This document shows positions 53,670 to 63,951 of a stretch of DNA of 64,000 nt, one piece after another; within the stretch, counting starts at the first letter, position 1; every line of letters begins with the position of its first letter. The position numbers and the translations under genes are program-made. Source of the DNA: Roseomonas sp. CECT 9278 (lineage in GTDB: Bacteria; Pseudomonadota; Alphaproteobacteria; Acetobacterales; Acetobacteraceae); the NCBI RefSeq assembly GCF_918698155.1, contig NZ_CAKKLX010000005.1:124001-188000 (forward strand). The letters run 5' to 3'. Under the pieces are notes generated by a model, which saw nothing but the letters and a program-made list of their open reading frames with translations, did not search any database and was not told the DNA's origin.

Positions 53670-55715
53670 ATGGCCGGAACGGACGGGCGGATCGCCCTGG
53701 TATGCAGTTGCGAGGACACCATGCGCCTCGATGAGCGCGCCATCGCGCGCGGCTGCGGCAGCGAGGTGCGGACCGCCGAACAGCTCTGCATGGCGCAGCT
53801 CGATCGCTTCATGGCCGCACTTGCCACCGGGCGGCCGCTGAGCGTCGCCTGCACCGCGCAGGCGCCGCTGTTTGCCCAGGAAGCCACCGAGGCCGGCGCC
53901 GGCACCCCGACCTTCGTGAACATCCGCGAGCACGCCGGCTGGGCCACCGAGGGCCGCGCCGCCGGCCCCAAGATGGCCGCGCTGCTGGCCGCCGCGGCGG
54001 AACCGATGCCCGCGACGCCGCTGGTCACGCTGGAAAGCCAGGGCGTGGCGCTGGTGCTGGGGCGCGACGGCGTGGCGCTGGAGGCGGCCGCGCGGCTGGC
54101 CGACCGGCTGGACCTGACCGTGCTGCTGGATGGCGTGCAGCCGGTGGCGCCGCCGCGCAGCACGCCCTTCCCGGTGATGAAGGGGCGCGCGCGCGCCGCG
54201 ACGGGCTGGCTCGGCGCCTTCGCGGTCACGGTGGATGGCGCGGCGATGCCCCGCCCGTCCTCGCGCGATCGCTACGACTGGGGGCCGGGCAAGGATGGCG
54301 CCACCAGCCGCGCCGACGTGGTGCTGGACCTGTCCGGCGGCGCGCCGCTGTTCCCCGCGCATGAGGTCCGGCAGGGCTACCTGCGCGCCGACCCGGCCGA
54401 TGCCGCGGCGGTGGAGCGCGCCATCGCCGCCGCCGCCGAACTTTCCGGCACCTTCGACAAGCCGCGCTTCATCGCCTTCGACGGCGCGCTGTGCGCCCAT
54501 GCGCGCAACAAGCGCAACGGCTGCACGCGCTGCATCGACCTGTGCCCGACCGGCGCCATCACGCCCGGCACTGGGCCGCTGAAGGACCAGGTGGTCATCA
54601 GCGCCGAGATCTGCGCGGGCTGCGGCGCCTGCGCGGCAGTCTGCCCGACCGGCGCGGCCACCTACACGCTGCCGCCGCCCGCCGCGATGGCGCGGCGCAT
54701 CCGCACGCTGCTGCTGGCGTATCGGGAGGCCGGCGGCGAGGCCCCCGTGCTGCTGCTGCACGACGAGGCGCAGGGCGAGGCGCTGCTCGATGCGCTGTCG
54801 CGCCATGGCGATGGCCTGCCGGCGCGCGTCCTGCCGCTGCTGGTGAACGAGGTTTCCGCGATCGACCTGTCGCTGATCGCCGGCGCCTTCGCCTGGGGGG
54901 CCAGCGCGGTGCGCCTGCTGCTGCCCGGCCGCGGCGGGCATGGCGCCGAGGGCGTGCACCGCAACATCGAGACGGCGAACGCGGCGCTGGCCGGCATGGG
55001 CCTGGGGCACGCGGTGCCGCGCGCCGCCGCGATCGAGACCGACGATCCCTTCACCCTGGGCGAGGCGCTGACCGCCCTGCCCCGCGCGCCCTTCGCCTTC
55101 GCGCCGTCCACCCACCAGGCGATCGGCTCGCCGCGCGAGATGGCGCTGCAGGGGTTGCGCGCGCTGCGCACGGCGGCGGGGGCCGCGGCGACGACCGTGG
55201 CGCTGCCGGCGCTGGCGCCCTTCGGCGCGGCGCATGTGGATGTCGCGGGCTGCACGCTGTGCCTGGCCTGCACGAGCGTCTGCCCGACCTCGGCGTTCAG
55301 CGCGAACCCGCAGACGCCGCAGTTGCGCTTCCTGGAAGACGCCTGCGTGCAGTGCGGGCTGTGCGCGGCGACCTGCCCGGAGAAGGTCATCACGCTGTCG
55401 CCGCGGCTGAATTTTTCCGAAGCCGCGGCGAGCCCGCAGGTGGTGAAGGAGGAAGAACCGGCGGCCTGCCCGCGCTGTTCGAAGCTGTTCGGGACGAAGG
55501 CCTCGATCGCGCGGGTGAAGGCGAAGCTGTCGGCACATTGGATGTTCGCCGACCCGGCGCGCCAGGCGATCCTGGAGCTGTGCGACGATTGCCGGATCAC
55601 CGAGGCGACGATGGGCCGGCTCGACCCCTATGCCGGGCCGGCGCGGCCGGTCACCAAGACGACGGAGGACTGGCTGCGGGAAGCGGAGCGGGCGAAGAAG
55701 GACCAGGAAGGCTGA
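53670..55715 (+). CDS. Four-cluster ferredoxin-like protein of fdh locus
   Basis: A 681-residue soluble iron-sulfur protein. Four cysteine groups (CTRCIDLCPTG, CAGCGACAAVCPTG, CTLCLACTSVCPTS, CVQCGLCAATCPEK) could bind four [4Fe-4S] clusters in two pairs. The N-terminal 270 residues have further Cys (VCSCEDTM) and a mixed alpha/beta fold. Such proteins are often found divergent to DUF3305/DUF3306 and fdhA. It may supply electrons or help build the Fe-S subunit. It shares an 87-bp divergent promoter region with the ligase-like gene. Confidence 0.85.
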   Translation: MAGTDGRIALVCSCEDTMRLDERAIARGCGSEVRTAEQLCMAQLDRFMAALATGRPLSVACTAQAPLFAQEATEAGAGTPTFVNIREHAGWATEGRAAGPKMAALLAAAAEPMPATPLVTLESQGVALVLGRDGVALEAAARLADRLDLTVLLDGVQPVAPPRSTPFPVMKGRARAATGWLGAFAVTVDGAAMPRPSSRDRYDWGPGKDGATSRADVVLDLSGGAPLFPAHEVRQGYLRADPADAAAVERAIAAAAELSGTFDKPRFIAFDGALCAHARNKRNGCTRCIDLCPTGAITPGTGPLKDQVVISAEICAGCGACAAVCPTGAATYTLPPPAAMARRIRTLLLAYREAGGEAPVLLLHDEAQGEALLDALSRHGDGLPARVLPLLVNEVSAIDLSLIAGAFAWGASAVRLLLPGRGGHGAEGVHRNIETANAALAGMGLGHAVPRAAAIETDDPFTLGEALTALPRAPFAFAPSTHQAIGSPREMALQGLRALRTAAGAAATTVALPALAPFGAAHVDVAGCTLCLACTSVCPTSAFSANPQTPQLRFLEDACVQCGLCAATCPEKVITLSPRLNFSEAAASPQVVKEEEPAACPRCSKLFGTKASIARVKAKLSAHWMFADPARQAILELCDDCRITEATMGRLDPYAGPARPVTKTTEDWLREAERAKKDQEG

Positions 55716-55772
55716 CGCCGCCGCGACCACCTGGGATTGCGCCTCCCGGCGGCGGCGGCGGCCGGCCGCCGG

Positions 55773-56879
55773 TCAGTTCCGCGGCAGCCGCGCCACCATC
55801 GGCGCATCCGGGTTCTGCGCCCGGTGCCGCAGCAGGTGGTCGGCCAGCACGATCGCCAGCATCGCCTCGCCCACCGGCACCGCGCGGATGCCCACGCAGG
55901 GGTCGTGGCGGCCCTTGGTCAGCACCTCGACCTCGCGCCCCTGGCGGTCCACCGAGGCGCGCGGCGTCAGGATCGAGCTGGTCGGCTTCACCGCGAAGCG
56001 CGCCAACACCGGCTGGCCGGTGCTGATGCCGCCCAGCACGCCGCCCGCGCGGTTCGACTGGAAGGCGACCGTGCCGTCGGGGTTCATGCGCATCTCGTCG
56101 GCATTGGCACTGCCGGTCAGCGTGGCGGCGGCGAAACCGTCGCCGATCTCGATGCCCTTCACGGCGTTGATCGACATCAGGGCCGCGGCGATGTCGGCAT
56201 CAAGCTTGCCGTAGATCGGCGCGCCCAGGCCAGGCGGCAGGCCGTCCGCCACCACCTCGATCACCGCGCCCACGGAATCGCCGGACTTTCGCAGCTCCAG
56301 CAGCCGTTCCTCCCAGCGCGCGGCGGCGGCGCGGTCGGGGCAGAAGAAGGCGTTCTCCTCCACCGCCGCCCAGTCCCAGGCGGCCGGGTCCACCGGGTCC
56401 CCGCCCATCGCGACCAGCGCACCGCGCACGCGCACATCGGGGCCGAGCACCTTGCGGGCGATGGCGCCGGCGGCCACGCGCATGGCGGTCTCGCGCGCGC
56501 TCGAACGCCCGCCGCCGCGATAGTCGCGGATGCCGTATTTCAGGTCGTAGGTGATGTCGGCATGGCCGGGGCGGTAGCGCTCGGCGATCTCGGCATAGTC
56601 CTTCGATCGCTGGTCGGTGTTGTCGATGTGCAGCGCGATCGGCGTGCCCGTCGTCAGCCCGTCCATCACGCCCGACAGGATGCGGACCTGGTCGGCTTCC
56701 TGGCGCTGGGTGACGAATTTCGACTGGCCGGGGCGGCGGCGGTCGAGGAAGGGCTGGATGTCGGCCTCGGTCAGCGCCAGGCGCGGCGGGACGCCATCGA
56801 CCACGCAGCCGATGGCCGGGCCGTGGCTCTCGCCCCAGGTGGTGACGCGGAACAGGTGGCCGAAGGTGTTGTGGGACAT
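55773..56879 (-). CDS. aroC: Chorismate synthase
   Basis: A 368-residue FMN-dependent enzyme that makes chorismate from EPSP, the last step of the shikimate pathway. The signatures [30 protein letters not shown] and [11 protein letters not shown] are intact, as is the C-terminal RPRAS-like element (TPRASVDRQ). The ATG at 56879 starts [10 protein letters not shown], the family start. It is a single-gene unit. Confidence 0.97.
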   Translation of the reverse strand: MSHNTFGHLFRVTTWGESHGPAIGCVVDGVPPRLALTEADIQPFLDRRRPGQSKFVTQRQEADQVRILSGVMDGLTTGTPIALHIDNTDQRSKDYAEIAERYRPGHADITYDLKYGIRDYRGGGRSSARETAMRVAAGAIARKVLGPDVRVRGALVAMGGDPVDPAAWDWAAVEENAFFCPDRAAAARWEERLLELRKSGDSVGAVIEVVADGLPPGLGAPIYGKLDADIAAALMSINAVKGIEIGDGFAAATLTGSANADEMRMNPDGTVAFQSNRAGGVLGGISTGQPVLARFAVKPTSSILTPRASVDRQGREVEVLTKGRHDPCVGIRAVPVGEAMLAIVLADHLLRHRAQNPDAPMVARLPRN

Positions 56880-56923
56880 GGCCGCGGGGGTTAGCGCGGA
56901 CCGGCCGGCGCCTCAATGGCGCA

Positions 56924-57295
56924 TCAGGGGTCGCGGCAGAGCAGGATCTCGACCGCGACATCCTCCGGCCCGGTATTCTCGAAGGCGATGGTGTGGATGG
57001 GGCCGCCGCCCACCAGGTCGAGCATGGCGCCGCTCATCACCTCGGGCCCGGTGATCGGGCGCGACGGCGCCGCCCCGTTCAGGCCCAGCGCCAGGCTGCG
57101 GTAGTCATTGGCGGCGATGGCGAGCAGCCGGAGCCGCGCCGGCGGCACCGGCAGGAAGGCGAAGCTGCGCGTCGTGTTGGCCGCGACGGTGTCGGCCAGG
57201 CGCTCGGCGCTGTCGACTTGCAGCGTGCCGCCGAGCGACGCCGCCGTGCCCGGCCCGATATCGCCGGCGACGGTCCAGGTGATGGCGAAGGTCAT
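56924..57295 (-). CDS. Unknown protein, paralogue A of a tandem pair
   Basis: A 123-residue protein without signal peptide or membrane helix. It aligns end to end with the product of the next upstream gene at 57320 (both 123 residues): shared landmarks are GD(I/L)GPG, RLLAI, the LGLNGAAPS or FGLNGAAPS stretch, P-x3-SGAML and a closing (L/F)RD. The predicted fold is beta-rich. No family is recognised; it could be a small structural or adhesin-like protein. Both lie in a row on the reverse strand after aroC. Confidence 0.75.
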   Translation of the reverse strand: MTFAITWTVAGDIGPGTAASLGGTLQVDSAERLADTVAANTTRSFAFLPVPPARLRLLAIAANDYRSLALGLNGAAPSRPITGPEVMSGAMLDLVGGGPIHTIAFENTGPEDVAVEILLCRDP

Positions 57296-57319
57296 GGGCG
57301 CGGGCTCCGGTCCCGGCGG

Positions 57320-57691
57320 TCACGCATCGCGGAACAGCAGCACATGGACCAGGGCCTCGCCCTCACCGGCATTGGTCACGGTGAGGGAGGTGATGTCCTG
57401 CCCCATCGCGCCGGCGAGCATGGCGCCCGAGCAGAAGAAGGGTGCGGTCAGCGGCGTGGAGGGCGCCGCGCCGTTCAGCCCGAAGGTCAGCCCCGGCGCG
57501 GTCCCGGCACCGATGGCGAGCAGGCGCATGGTCGGGTCGGCCTTGGCGAGCATGGTCACGCTGCGGGTGTCGCCGGCGGGCACCGGCAGGGCGATGCGCT
57601 CGACCGCATGGGCCGTCATGGGCGGATTGAAGGGGTCGACCCCGCCCGGCCCGAGATCGCCACTGAGCGCCGCGACGATGGAGAACGACAT
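57320..57691 (-). CDS. Unknown protein, paralogue B of a tandem pair
   Basis: The 123-residue sister of the protein encoded at 56924, sharing GDLGPG, RLLAI, FGLNGAAPSTPLTAP, CSGAML and a final LFRDA. The two genes are 24 bp apart and probably arose by tandem duplication with later divergence. There is no signal sequence and no enzymatic motif. The conserved alternation of short hydrophobic strands suggests a beta sandwich. Confidence 0.75.
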   Translation of the reverse strand: MSFSIVAALSGDLGPGGVDPFNPPMTAHAVERIALPVPAGDTRSVTMLAKADPTMRLLAIGAGTAPGLTFGLNGAAPSTPLTAPFFCSGAMLAGAMGQDITSLTVTNAGEGEALVHVLLFRDA

Positions 57692-57770
57692 GGCGTGCTG
57701 GCCCCCCCTGTGGTGTCCGCAGGGTGAGGCCGTTGGCTGATCGAAATCAAGTGCCGCGTGGCGGGGTGGG

Positions 57771-58151
57771 TCAGCGCGCGGCGATGGTGCAGGTCACGCC
57801 CAGCCCGCGCGACCCATCGGCGGTGGTGCGGGACATGGTGCGGAAGCCTTCGCGCTCGCAGGTGCCGGAGTGCTGCAGCACGATGGCCTGGCCGGCGATG
57901 GTCATGATCGCGCGCAGGCGGCTGCCGGCGGGGCAGCGCTGGCGGTCGACCTCGGCGATGACCTCGGCCGCGGTGCGCGGGCTGTCCGAGGATGCGGCGC
58001 AGAGCGCGGCAGGCTGCGCCAGCGCCGCGCCGGCCGGTGCCAGCGCGGCGATCACCACGCCGGCGAAGGCCCGCTGGCGGCCGAACCGCGAAGCACCGCA
58101 GACACGCTTCGGTCGTCGCGGCATCAGGGGATCGGCGGGGGTGTGCGGCAT
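57771..58151 (-). CDS. Small secreted protein of unknown function
   Basis: A 126-residue protein whose N-terminal region includes a positively charged stretch and a hydrophobic core ([15 protein letters not shown]), a signal peptide. The mature part of about 80 residues has three or four Cys (LCAAS, QRCPAG, GTCEREG, VTCTI), likely in two disulphides. ATG 58124 would give a tidier signal than ATG 58151. Function unknown. Confidence 0.65.
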   Translation of the reverse strand: MPHTPADPLMPRRPKRVCGASRFGRQRAFAGVVIAALAPAGAALAQPAALCAASSDSPRTAAEVIAEVDRQRCPAGSRLRAIMTIAGQAIVLQHSGTCEREGFRTMSRTTADGSRGLGVTCTIAAR

Positions 58152-58204
58152 GGCGAAACGCCATTAGCCTGTCGCGCCGGAGACCTCAACGCGCAGGGAA
58201 CGCC

Positions 58205-58636
58205 ATGCTCGCGGGACAATTGGCGCTGGCCGTCGCGGCGGCCTTCGCCGGGGCGGCCATCTACATCAACGTCGCGGAGCAGCCGGCGCGGCTGACGCTG
58301 GACGACCGGGCGCTGCTCGCGCAGTGGAAGCCGGCCTACAAGCGCGGCTTCGCCATGCAGGCCTCGCTCGCGGTGGCAGGCGGCGTGCTGGGCCTGGTGG
58401 CCTGGTGGCAGGCCGGGGGGCTGCTGTGGGGGTTGGGCGCCGCGGTGCTGCTGGCGAACTGGCCCTACACGCTGTTCGGCATCATGCCCACCAACCATCG
58501 GCTGCAGGCGATCGCGCCGGATGCGGCCGGGGCGCAGAGCCGGGCGCTGATCGAACACTGGGGCCTGCTGCATGCGGTGCGCAGCGCGCTGGGACTGGCG
58601 GCGACGATCCTGTTCCTGCTGGCGTCGCTGGGATGA
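58205..58636 (+). CDS. DUF1772-like membrane protein
   Basis: A 143-residue protein with four hydrophobic helices and the conserved [11 protein letters not shown] and IMPTNHRL elements of the DUF1772 family (anthrone oxygenase-like). It sits in a divergent position to the small secreted gene. The enzyme role in this family is not well defined; a membrane location is clear from the sequence. Confidence 0.85.
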   Translation: MLAGQLALAVAAAFAGAAIYINVAEQPARLTLDDRALLAQWKPAYKRGFAMQASLAVAGGVLGLVAWWQAGGLLWGLGAAVLLANWPYTLFGIMPTNHRLQAIAPDAAGAQSRALIEHWGLLHAVRSALGLAATILFLLASLG

Positions 58637-58663
58637 CGCCGCGCCGGGCCGCGGCGCGCGAGC

Positions 58664-59041
58664 CTACCGGTCCTGCCGCGGCGCCCCGCGATAGGTGCAG
58701 GTGATGATGGTGACCGTTGCGCGCCCGCCGGGAGCGCCGGAGGTGACTTCCTGGAGCTCCTGCACGCGCTCGACCAGGAAGGGCCGCGACAGGTCGCAAT
58801 ACCGCGCGGCGGTCGCTCCGCCGGGCTGGCCGGTATCGATCAGGAAGACCAGCGCATCGCCGGCGCGGCAGCGCAGGCGCAGGCGCTGCTCGGCATCGTG
58901 CTCGCTCACGCGCATGCCCTCGGGGCCGGTCACGCGGATGGCGGTCCAGCAGCGGGCGTCGTCCATCTGGGCGCGCGCCGGCGCGGCGGCGGCCAGCAGC
59001 GCGATCCCCCCGGCGCAGGCCGCGGCGGCCAGGATCCTCAT
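58664..59041 (-). CDS. Secreted protein, coupled to fabI
   Basis: A 125-residue secreted protein with an N-terminal signal peptide (ARA-Q near residue 24) and four cysteines in the mature part. Its start overlaps the fabI stop by 4 bases, so it is translated from the fabI message. I recognise no family. A link to lipid synthesis is only positional. Confidence 0.7.
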   Translation of the reverse strand: MRILAAAACAGGIALLAAAAPARAQMDDARCWTAIRVTGPEGMRVSEHDAEQRLRLRCRAGDALVFLIDTGQPGGATAARYCDLSRPFLVERVQELQEVTSGAPGGRATVTIITCTYRGAPRQDR

Positions 59042-59880
59042 GACTTTTCCACCGTGATGTCCGGCGCGTCCGGGTTCTTCATGCCGACCACATGGTAGCC
59101 GCTGTCGACGTGATGGACCTCCCCGGTCACGCCCTGCGAGAGGTCGGACAGCAGGTACAGGCCCGACCCGCCGACTTCCTCGATGGTGACATTGCGGCGC
59201 AGCGGGGCGTTGTACTGGTTCCAGCGCAGGATGTAGCGGAAGTCGCCGATGCCGCTGGCGGCGAGCGTCTTGATCGGCCCGGCGCTGATCGCGTTCACCC
59301 GGATGCCGCGCTCGCCCAGGTCGGTCGCCATGTAGCGCACCGAGGCCTCCAGCGCCGCCTTGGCCACCCCCATCACGTTGTAGTGCGGCGTGACGCGCTC
59401 GGCGCCCAGGTAGGACAGGGTCAGCATCGACCCGCCCTCGCCCATCAGCGCCGCCGCCCGCTGGCCGACCGCCACGAAGGAAAAGCAGGAGATGTCCATG
59501 GCCTGCAGGAAGGCCGCGCGCGGCGTGTCCAGGTAGCGCCCGCGCAGGAACTGCTTGTCGGCATAGCCGATCGCATGAACCAGGAAGTCGATCTTCCCCC
59601 AGGCCTTGGCCACCGCGTCGAAGGCGGCATCCATGCTGGCGTCGTCCGCCACGTCGCAGGGCAGCACCAGGGAGGAACCCACGCTGTCGGCCAGCGGGCG
59701 GACCCGCTTCTCCAGCGCCTCGCCCTGGTAGGTGAAGGCCACCTCGGCCCCCTGGGCGGCCACCGCGCGGGCGATGCCCCAGGCGATCGAGCGGTCATTG
59801 GCCACGCCCATGACCAGCCCGCGCTTGCCCTGCATGAGGGTGCCGGTGGCGATCCGGGGCTCTGGCGTGGCGTCGTTCAT
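59038..59880 (-). CDS. fabI: Enoyl-[acyl-carrier-protein] reductase FabI
   Basis: A 280-residue NADH-dependent SDR enzyme, the last reductive step of fatty-acid elongation. The pattern [17 protein letters not shown] binds the cofactor; the catalytic Tyr-X6-Lys is in [10 protein letters not shown], and [13 protein letters not shown] is the substrate loop. The start at 59880 has a short N-terminal extension ([15 protein letters not shown]). It is divergent from pdxH. Confidence 0.97.
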   Translation of the reverse strand: MNDATPEPRIATGTLMQGKRGLVMGVANDRSIAWGIARAVAAQGAEVAFTYQGEALEKRVRPLADSVGSSLVLPCDVADDASMDAAFDAVAKAWGKIDFLVHAIGYADKQFLRGRYLDTPRAAFLQAMDISCFSFVAVGQRAAALMGEGGSMLTLSYLGAERVTPHYNVMGVAKAALEASVRYMATDLGERGIRVNAISAGPIKTLAASGIGDFRYILRWNQYNAPLRRNVTIEEVGGSGLYLLSDLSQGVTGEVHHVDSGYHVVGMKNPDAPDITVEKS

Positions 59881-60010
59881 CGCGTGGGGGCCCGTCCGGG
59901 TGGCTGGGAAGGCGGCGGTGGTGCCATGGCGGTGGGTGCGGGGCAAGTGCGTTCCGCCCCTTGCGGCCCCGGCCGGCACCCCGATACAGGCAGGAACCCA
60001 GGAGCACCCC

Positions 60011-60604
60011 ATGGACGGCACCGCCACCACCGACGACCCGATCGCCCTGTTCGAGGCCTGGATGGCCGAGGCCGCCGCCAGCGAACCGAACGACCCCAAC
60101 GCGGTGTGCCTGGCGACCGCGACGCCCGATGGCGCGCCCTCGGCCCGCATGGTGCTGCTGAAGGGCGTCGATGCGCGGGGCTTCGTGTTCTACACCAACC
60201 TCGAGAGCCGCAAGGGCGGCGAGCTCGCGGCCAACCCCCAGGCCGCGCTGTGCTTCCATTGGAAGACGCTGGCGCGCAGCGTGCGCGTCGAGGGCCAGGT
60301 GGAGCCGGTCTCCGAGGCCGAGGCCGATGCCTACTACGCCTCCCGCGCGCGGACCTCGCGCCTGGGCGCCTGGGCGTCGAAGCAGTCGCGGCCGCTGGAA
60401 TCGCGCTTCGCGCTCGAGAAGGCGGTCGCCGAATACGGGCTGAAATACGCCATCGGCGAGATCCCGCGCCCGCCCTTCTGGTCCGGCTTCCGGGTGCTGC
60501 CGCGGCGCATCGAGCTGTGGCGCGACATGCCCTTCCGCCTGCATGAACGCCGCGTCTTCCACCGCGACGGCGCCGGCTGGCGGATCGAGACGCTGTATCC
60601 GTGA
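60011..60604 (+). CDS. pdxH: Pyridoxamine 5'-phosphate oxidase
   Basis: A 197-residue FMN enzyme forming pyridoxal 5'-phosphate. Conserved pieces are [45 protein letters not shown] and the C-terminal [17 protein letters not shown]. The AGGAGC before ATG 60011 is a plausible ribosome-binding site. It overlaps the next gene by 4 bases (GTGA). Confidence 0.97.
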   Translation: MDGTATTDDPIALFEAWMAEAAASEPNDPNAVCLATATPDGAPSARMVLLKGVDARGFVFYTNLESRKGGELAANPQAALCFHWKTLARSVRVEGQVEPVSEAEADAYYASRARTSRLGAWASKQSRPLESRFALEKAVAEYGLKYAIGEIPRPPFWSGFRVLPRRIELWRDMPFRLHERRVFHRDGAGWRIETLYP

Positions 60605-62079
60605 GCATCCCGGCGGCGCAGGCGCAGGCGGCCGCGCTGCTGGCGCGGCTGTCCGGCGCGGCGCCGGTGCAGACGCACATCTCGGCGGTCTTCGTCGGGC
60701 CGGACACCGCCTGGAAGATGAAGAAGGCGGTGGCGCTGGGTTTCCTGGACTTCACGCGGCTGGCCGATCGGGAACGCTTCTGCCGGCGCGAACTGGCGCT
60801 GAACGCGCCGCAGGCGCCGGGGCTGTATCGCGATGTCGTGCCGCTGACGCGCGGGCCGGATGGCGCGCTGCGCGAGGGCGGCGACGGGCCGGCGGTGGAA
60901 TGGGTGTTGCGCATGGCGGCAGTGCCGGCGGCGGATTTCCTCGATGCCGTGGCGGCACGCGGGGCTTTGGCGCCGGCCCTGCTGGATGCCGCGGCAGATG
61001 CCGTCGCGGCGATGCATGCGGCGGCGGAGGTTGCGACACTCGACGCCCCGGCCGCCATGGCGCGCATCCTGGAGGGCAATGTGCCGGCCGCGCGCCATGC
61101 CGGGCTCGACCCCGTGCGTGTGGCAGCCTGGGCTGACGCCGCGCGCGCGGAACTGGCGCGCATCGCGCCCATGCTGGCGGCGCGCGCCGCCGCGGGTTTC
61201 GTGCGGCGCGGCCATGGCGACCTCCATTTGGGCAATCTGTGCCTGCGCGATGGCCGCCCGGTGCTGTTCGACGCGCTGGAATTCGACGAGGCGCTGGCGC
61301 GCATCGATGTCGGCTACGACCTGGCCTTCCTGCTGATGGACCTGGATCTGCGGGTCGGGCGCGCGGCGGCGAACCGGGTGCTGAACCGCTATGTCGCGCG
61401 CACGGGCGATGCCGGGCTGGTGGCGGGGCTGCCCTTCTGGCTCTCGCTGCGCGCGATGATCCGCGCGCATGTGGAAGCGGCGCGCGGGCGCGACTGCGCC
61501 GCCTTGCTGGCGGCGGCGGGCGCGCATCTGCGGCGCCGCCCGGCGCGGCTGGTCGCGGTGGGCGGGCTGCAGGGCACCGGCAAGTCGACCCTGGCGCGGC
61601 GCCTGGCGCCGGTGCTGGGCCATGGCCCGGGCGCGCTGGTGCTGCGCTCGGACGAGGTGCGCAAGCGGCGCTTCGGCCTGGCGCCCGAACAGCGCCTGCC
61701 GCCGGAGGCCTATGCCGCCGACGCCAGCGCCGCGGTGCATGATGAGGTCTTCGCGATGGCCGCCACCGCGCTGCGCGGCGGGCATTGCGTGGTGGTCGAC
61801 GCGGTGTTCCTCGACCCAGCGCAGCGCGCCCGCGCGGCGGCGGTGGCGCTGGCCGCCGGCGTGGCCTTCGACGGGCTGTGGCTGGACGCGCCGATCGCGG
61901 AGCTGCGTGCGCGAATCGCCGCCCGGCGGAACGATGCCTCGGACGCCGACGAGGCGGTGCTGCTGCGCGCCGCGGCCGCCGATCCCGGGGCGATCGACTG
62001 GCATCGGATCGACGCGCGCATGGATGGCACGGCGGCCGCGTGCGCAGCCCTTGGCATGGAGGCGGGTTTCCTGTGCTAG
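60601..62079 (+). CDS. APH-like kinase fused to P-loop kinase
   Basis: A 492-residue two-domain protein. The first 330 residues look like an aminoglycoside phosphotransferase fold, with [11 protein letters not shown] as the catalytic loop and a following [20 protein letters not shown] metal-binding segment. The last 160 residues are a P-loop kinase-like domain ([16 protein letters not shown]). This fusion is widespread as a predicted kinase of unknown substrate. The GTG start overlaps the pdxH stop, so they are coupled; a role in cofactor or sugar phosphorylation is a guess. Confidence 0.85.
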   Translation: MSIPAAQAQAAALLARLSGAAPVQTHISAVFVGPDTAWKMKKAVALGFLDFTRLADRERFCRRELALNAPQAPGLYRDVVPLTRGPDGALREGGDGPAVEWVLRMAAVPAADFLDAVAARGALAPALLDAAADAVAAMHAAAEVATLDAPAAMARILEGNVPAARHAGLDPVRVAAWADAARAELARIAPMLAARAAAGFVRRGHGDLHLGNLCLRDGRPVLFDALEFDEALARIDVGYDLAFLLMDLDLRVGRAAANRVLNRYVARTGDAGLVAGLPFWLSLRAMIRAHVEAARGRDCAALLAAAGAHLRRRPARLVAVGGLQGTGKSTLARRLAPVLGHGPGALVLRSDEVRKRRFGLAPEQRLPPEAYAADASAAVHDEVFAMAATALRGGHCVVVDAVFLDPAQRARAAAVALAAGVAFDGLWLDAPIAELRARIAARRNDASDADEAVLLRAAAADPGAIDWHRIDARMDGTAAACAALGMEAGFLC

Positions 62080-62136
62080 GCTGCCTCCCGCAGGGAAGAA
62101 ACGATCAATGACCCGCGGTTGGGGAGACTCTACGCC

Positions 62137-63015
62137 ATGGCCTATCGCCGCCTGCTTCTGCCGCTGACCGGCACCGCTTCGGGCGAGGCGGCGCTTGCCA
62201 CCGCCTTGATCGCCGCGCGCGCCTGGGGCGCGCATGTCCATTGCCTGCATGTGCGCGTGGATGCGCGCGATGTGGCACCGCTCGCGGGCGAGGGCCTGTC
62301 GGGCGCCATGATCGAGGAGATGATGGCCGCCACCGAACGCGAGAGCGGCGAGCGCGCCGACCGCGTGAAGGCGCTGTTCGACCGCTTCACCGCCGGCCTG
62401 GGTGGCGTGACGCTGGCCGACAACCCGGACACCGCGCTCAAGACCGAGGGCCCGACCCTGTCCTTCGAATCCATCCCCGGGCGCGAGGAAGATGTCGTGG
62501 CGCAGCAGTCGCGCCTGTACGACATGGCGGTGGTGCCGCACCCCGAGGCCGGCGAGGACGTGTCGAGCAGCGACGCGCTGCACGCCATCCTGTTCGATTC
62601 CGGCCGGCCCGTGCTGATCGCCCCGCGCGTCGCGCCGGCCGATATCGGCACGCGGGTCTGTGTCGCGTGGAACGGCACCGCCGAGAGCGCCGCCGCGGTC
62701 GCCGCCGCCCTGCCCTGGCTGCACAAGGCATCCGCCGTGCGCATCCTGGCTTCCGACGAATACCAGCGGCGCGGACCCAAGGCCGAGGGCATCCAGGCCT
62801 ATCTGCGCTGGCACGGCATCCAGGCCGAGATCGTGCCCTTCAAGCCGGTCACGCGTGAAGTGGGCGCGGGGCTGCTGGGGGCGACGCGCGACTTCGGCGC
62901 CGACCTGCTGACCATGGGCGCCTATTCGCATTCGCGCCTGCGCCAGCTGATCCTGGGCGGGGTGACGCGCCACGTGCTGGAGAATGCCGAGATCCCCGTG
63001 ATGATGTGCCGCTGA
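62137..63015 (+). CDS. Tandem universal stress protein
   Basis: A 292-residue UspA-family protein with two repeats. The first begins YRRLLLPLTGTASGEAALATALIAA; the second ends in the nucleotide-binding motif GAYSHSRLRQLILGGVTRHVL. The ATG at 62137 is preferred over the TTG at 62119. Such proteins bind ATP or other nucleotides and are induced by stress or energy limits; the cue cannot be read here. It is 57 bp after the kinase gene. Confidence 0.92.
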   Translation: MAYRRLLLPLTGTASGEAALATALIAARAWGAHVHCLHVRVDARDVAPLAGEGLSGAMIEEMMAATERESGERADRVKALFDRFTAGLGGVTLADNPDTALKTEGPTLSFESIPGREEDVVAQQSRLYDMAVVPHPEAGEDVSSSDALHAILFDSGRPVLIAPRVAPADIGTRVCVAWNGTAESAAAVAAALPWLHKASAVRILASDEYQRRGPKAEGIQAYLRWHGIQAEIVPFKPVTREVGAGLLGATRDFGADLLTMGAYSHSRLRQLILGGVTRHVLENAEIPVMMCR

Positions 63016-63147
63016 CCAGGGCATCATCATCGCCCTGAATGGGCGCGATCAGGGCCGGGGCGTGGCGCGGGGCGCCGCGGCCGCCTATCTCCCGCTGCGA
63101 ACGGCAGGGACCCCGCCAGGGTCCCGCACAGCAGACGGAGCAGACCG

Positions 63148-63858
63148 ATGATCGACGTGCGCCCCTTCGCGAGCCTCGGCAAGGCCAAGTTCGGCTGGCT
63201 CGATGCCAACCACCATTTTTCCTTCGGCCACTACCGCAACCCCGACCGCGACCAGTGGGGCCGGCTGCGCGTGTGGAACGACGACGAGATCGCGCCAGGC
63301 ACCGGCTTCGACCCGCACCCGCATCGCGACATGGAGATCATCACCTATGTCCGCGAGGGGGCCATCACCCACAAGGACAACATGGGCAATGAAGGCCGCA
63401 CCGAGGCCGGCGACGTCCAGGTGATGAGCGCGGGCACCGGCGTGGTGCATGCCGAATACAACCTCGAACCCGGCAAGACGACGCTGTTCCAGATCTGGAT
63501 CGTGCCCGACACGCGCGGCGCCAAGCCGTCCTGGGGGGCGAAGCAGTTCCCCAAGGAAAAGCGTGAGGCCGGCTTCGACGTGCTGGCATCGGGCCGCCCG
63601 GCCGACGCGGGCAACGGCGCGCTGCCGATCAACGTGGACGGCGCGGTGCTGGCCACCACGCTGAAGAAGGGGCAGACGCTGGTGCAGCCGCTCGGCGAAG
63701 GCCGCGCCGCCTACCTGGTGCCGGCCAAGGGCGCGGTCACGGTGAACGGCGTCGCGGCGCAGGCGCGCGACGGCATCGCCATCCGCGACGAGCGCGACTT
63801 CACCATCACCGCGACCGAGGATGCGGAGCTGGTGATGGTGGAGGTCGCCGCTGATTGA
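63148..63858 (+). CDS. Pirin family protein
   Basis: A 236-residue bicupin. The N-terminal cupin has HPHRDMEIITYVREG and the second metal histidine in VVHAEYN, forming a mononuclear metal site; the C-terminal cupin is degenerate. Bacterial pirins include quercetin dioxygenases and YhhW-type enzymes; the substrate is unknown. A GACGGAGC ribosome-binding site precedes ATG 63148. Confidence 0.93.
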   Translation: MIDVRPFASLGKAKFGWLDANHHFSFGHYRNPDRDQWGRLRVWNDDEIAPGTGFDPHPHRDMEIITYVREGAITHKDNMGNEGRTEAGDVQVMSAGTGVVHAEYNLEPGKTTLFQIWIVPDTRGAKPSWGAKQFPKEKREAGFDVLASGRPADAGNGALPINVDGAVLATTLKKGQTLVQPLGEGRAAYLVPAKGAVTVNGVAAQARDGIAIRDERDFTITATEDAELVMVEVAAD

Positions 63859-63951
63859 CGCGGCTGTCATCGAACTGTCGTTGATGAACCCATCCGGCGC
63901 GGCGTAACTGCCGCGCCGGCGGTCCCGCCGGTTCGCCGCCGGGGGACGCCC

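Noticed and set aside
60334-63030. Reverse open frame of 898 codons over pdxH, kinase and stress protein genes
   Set aside because: Spans three real genes on the opposite strand; no domain in its translation.
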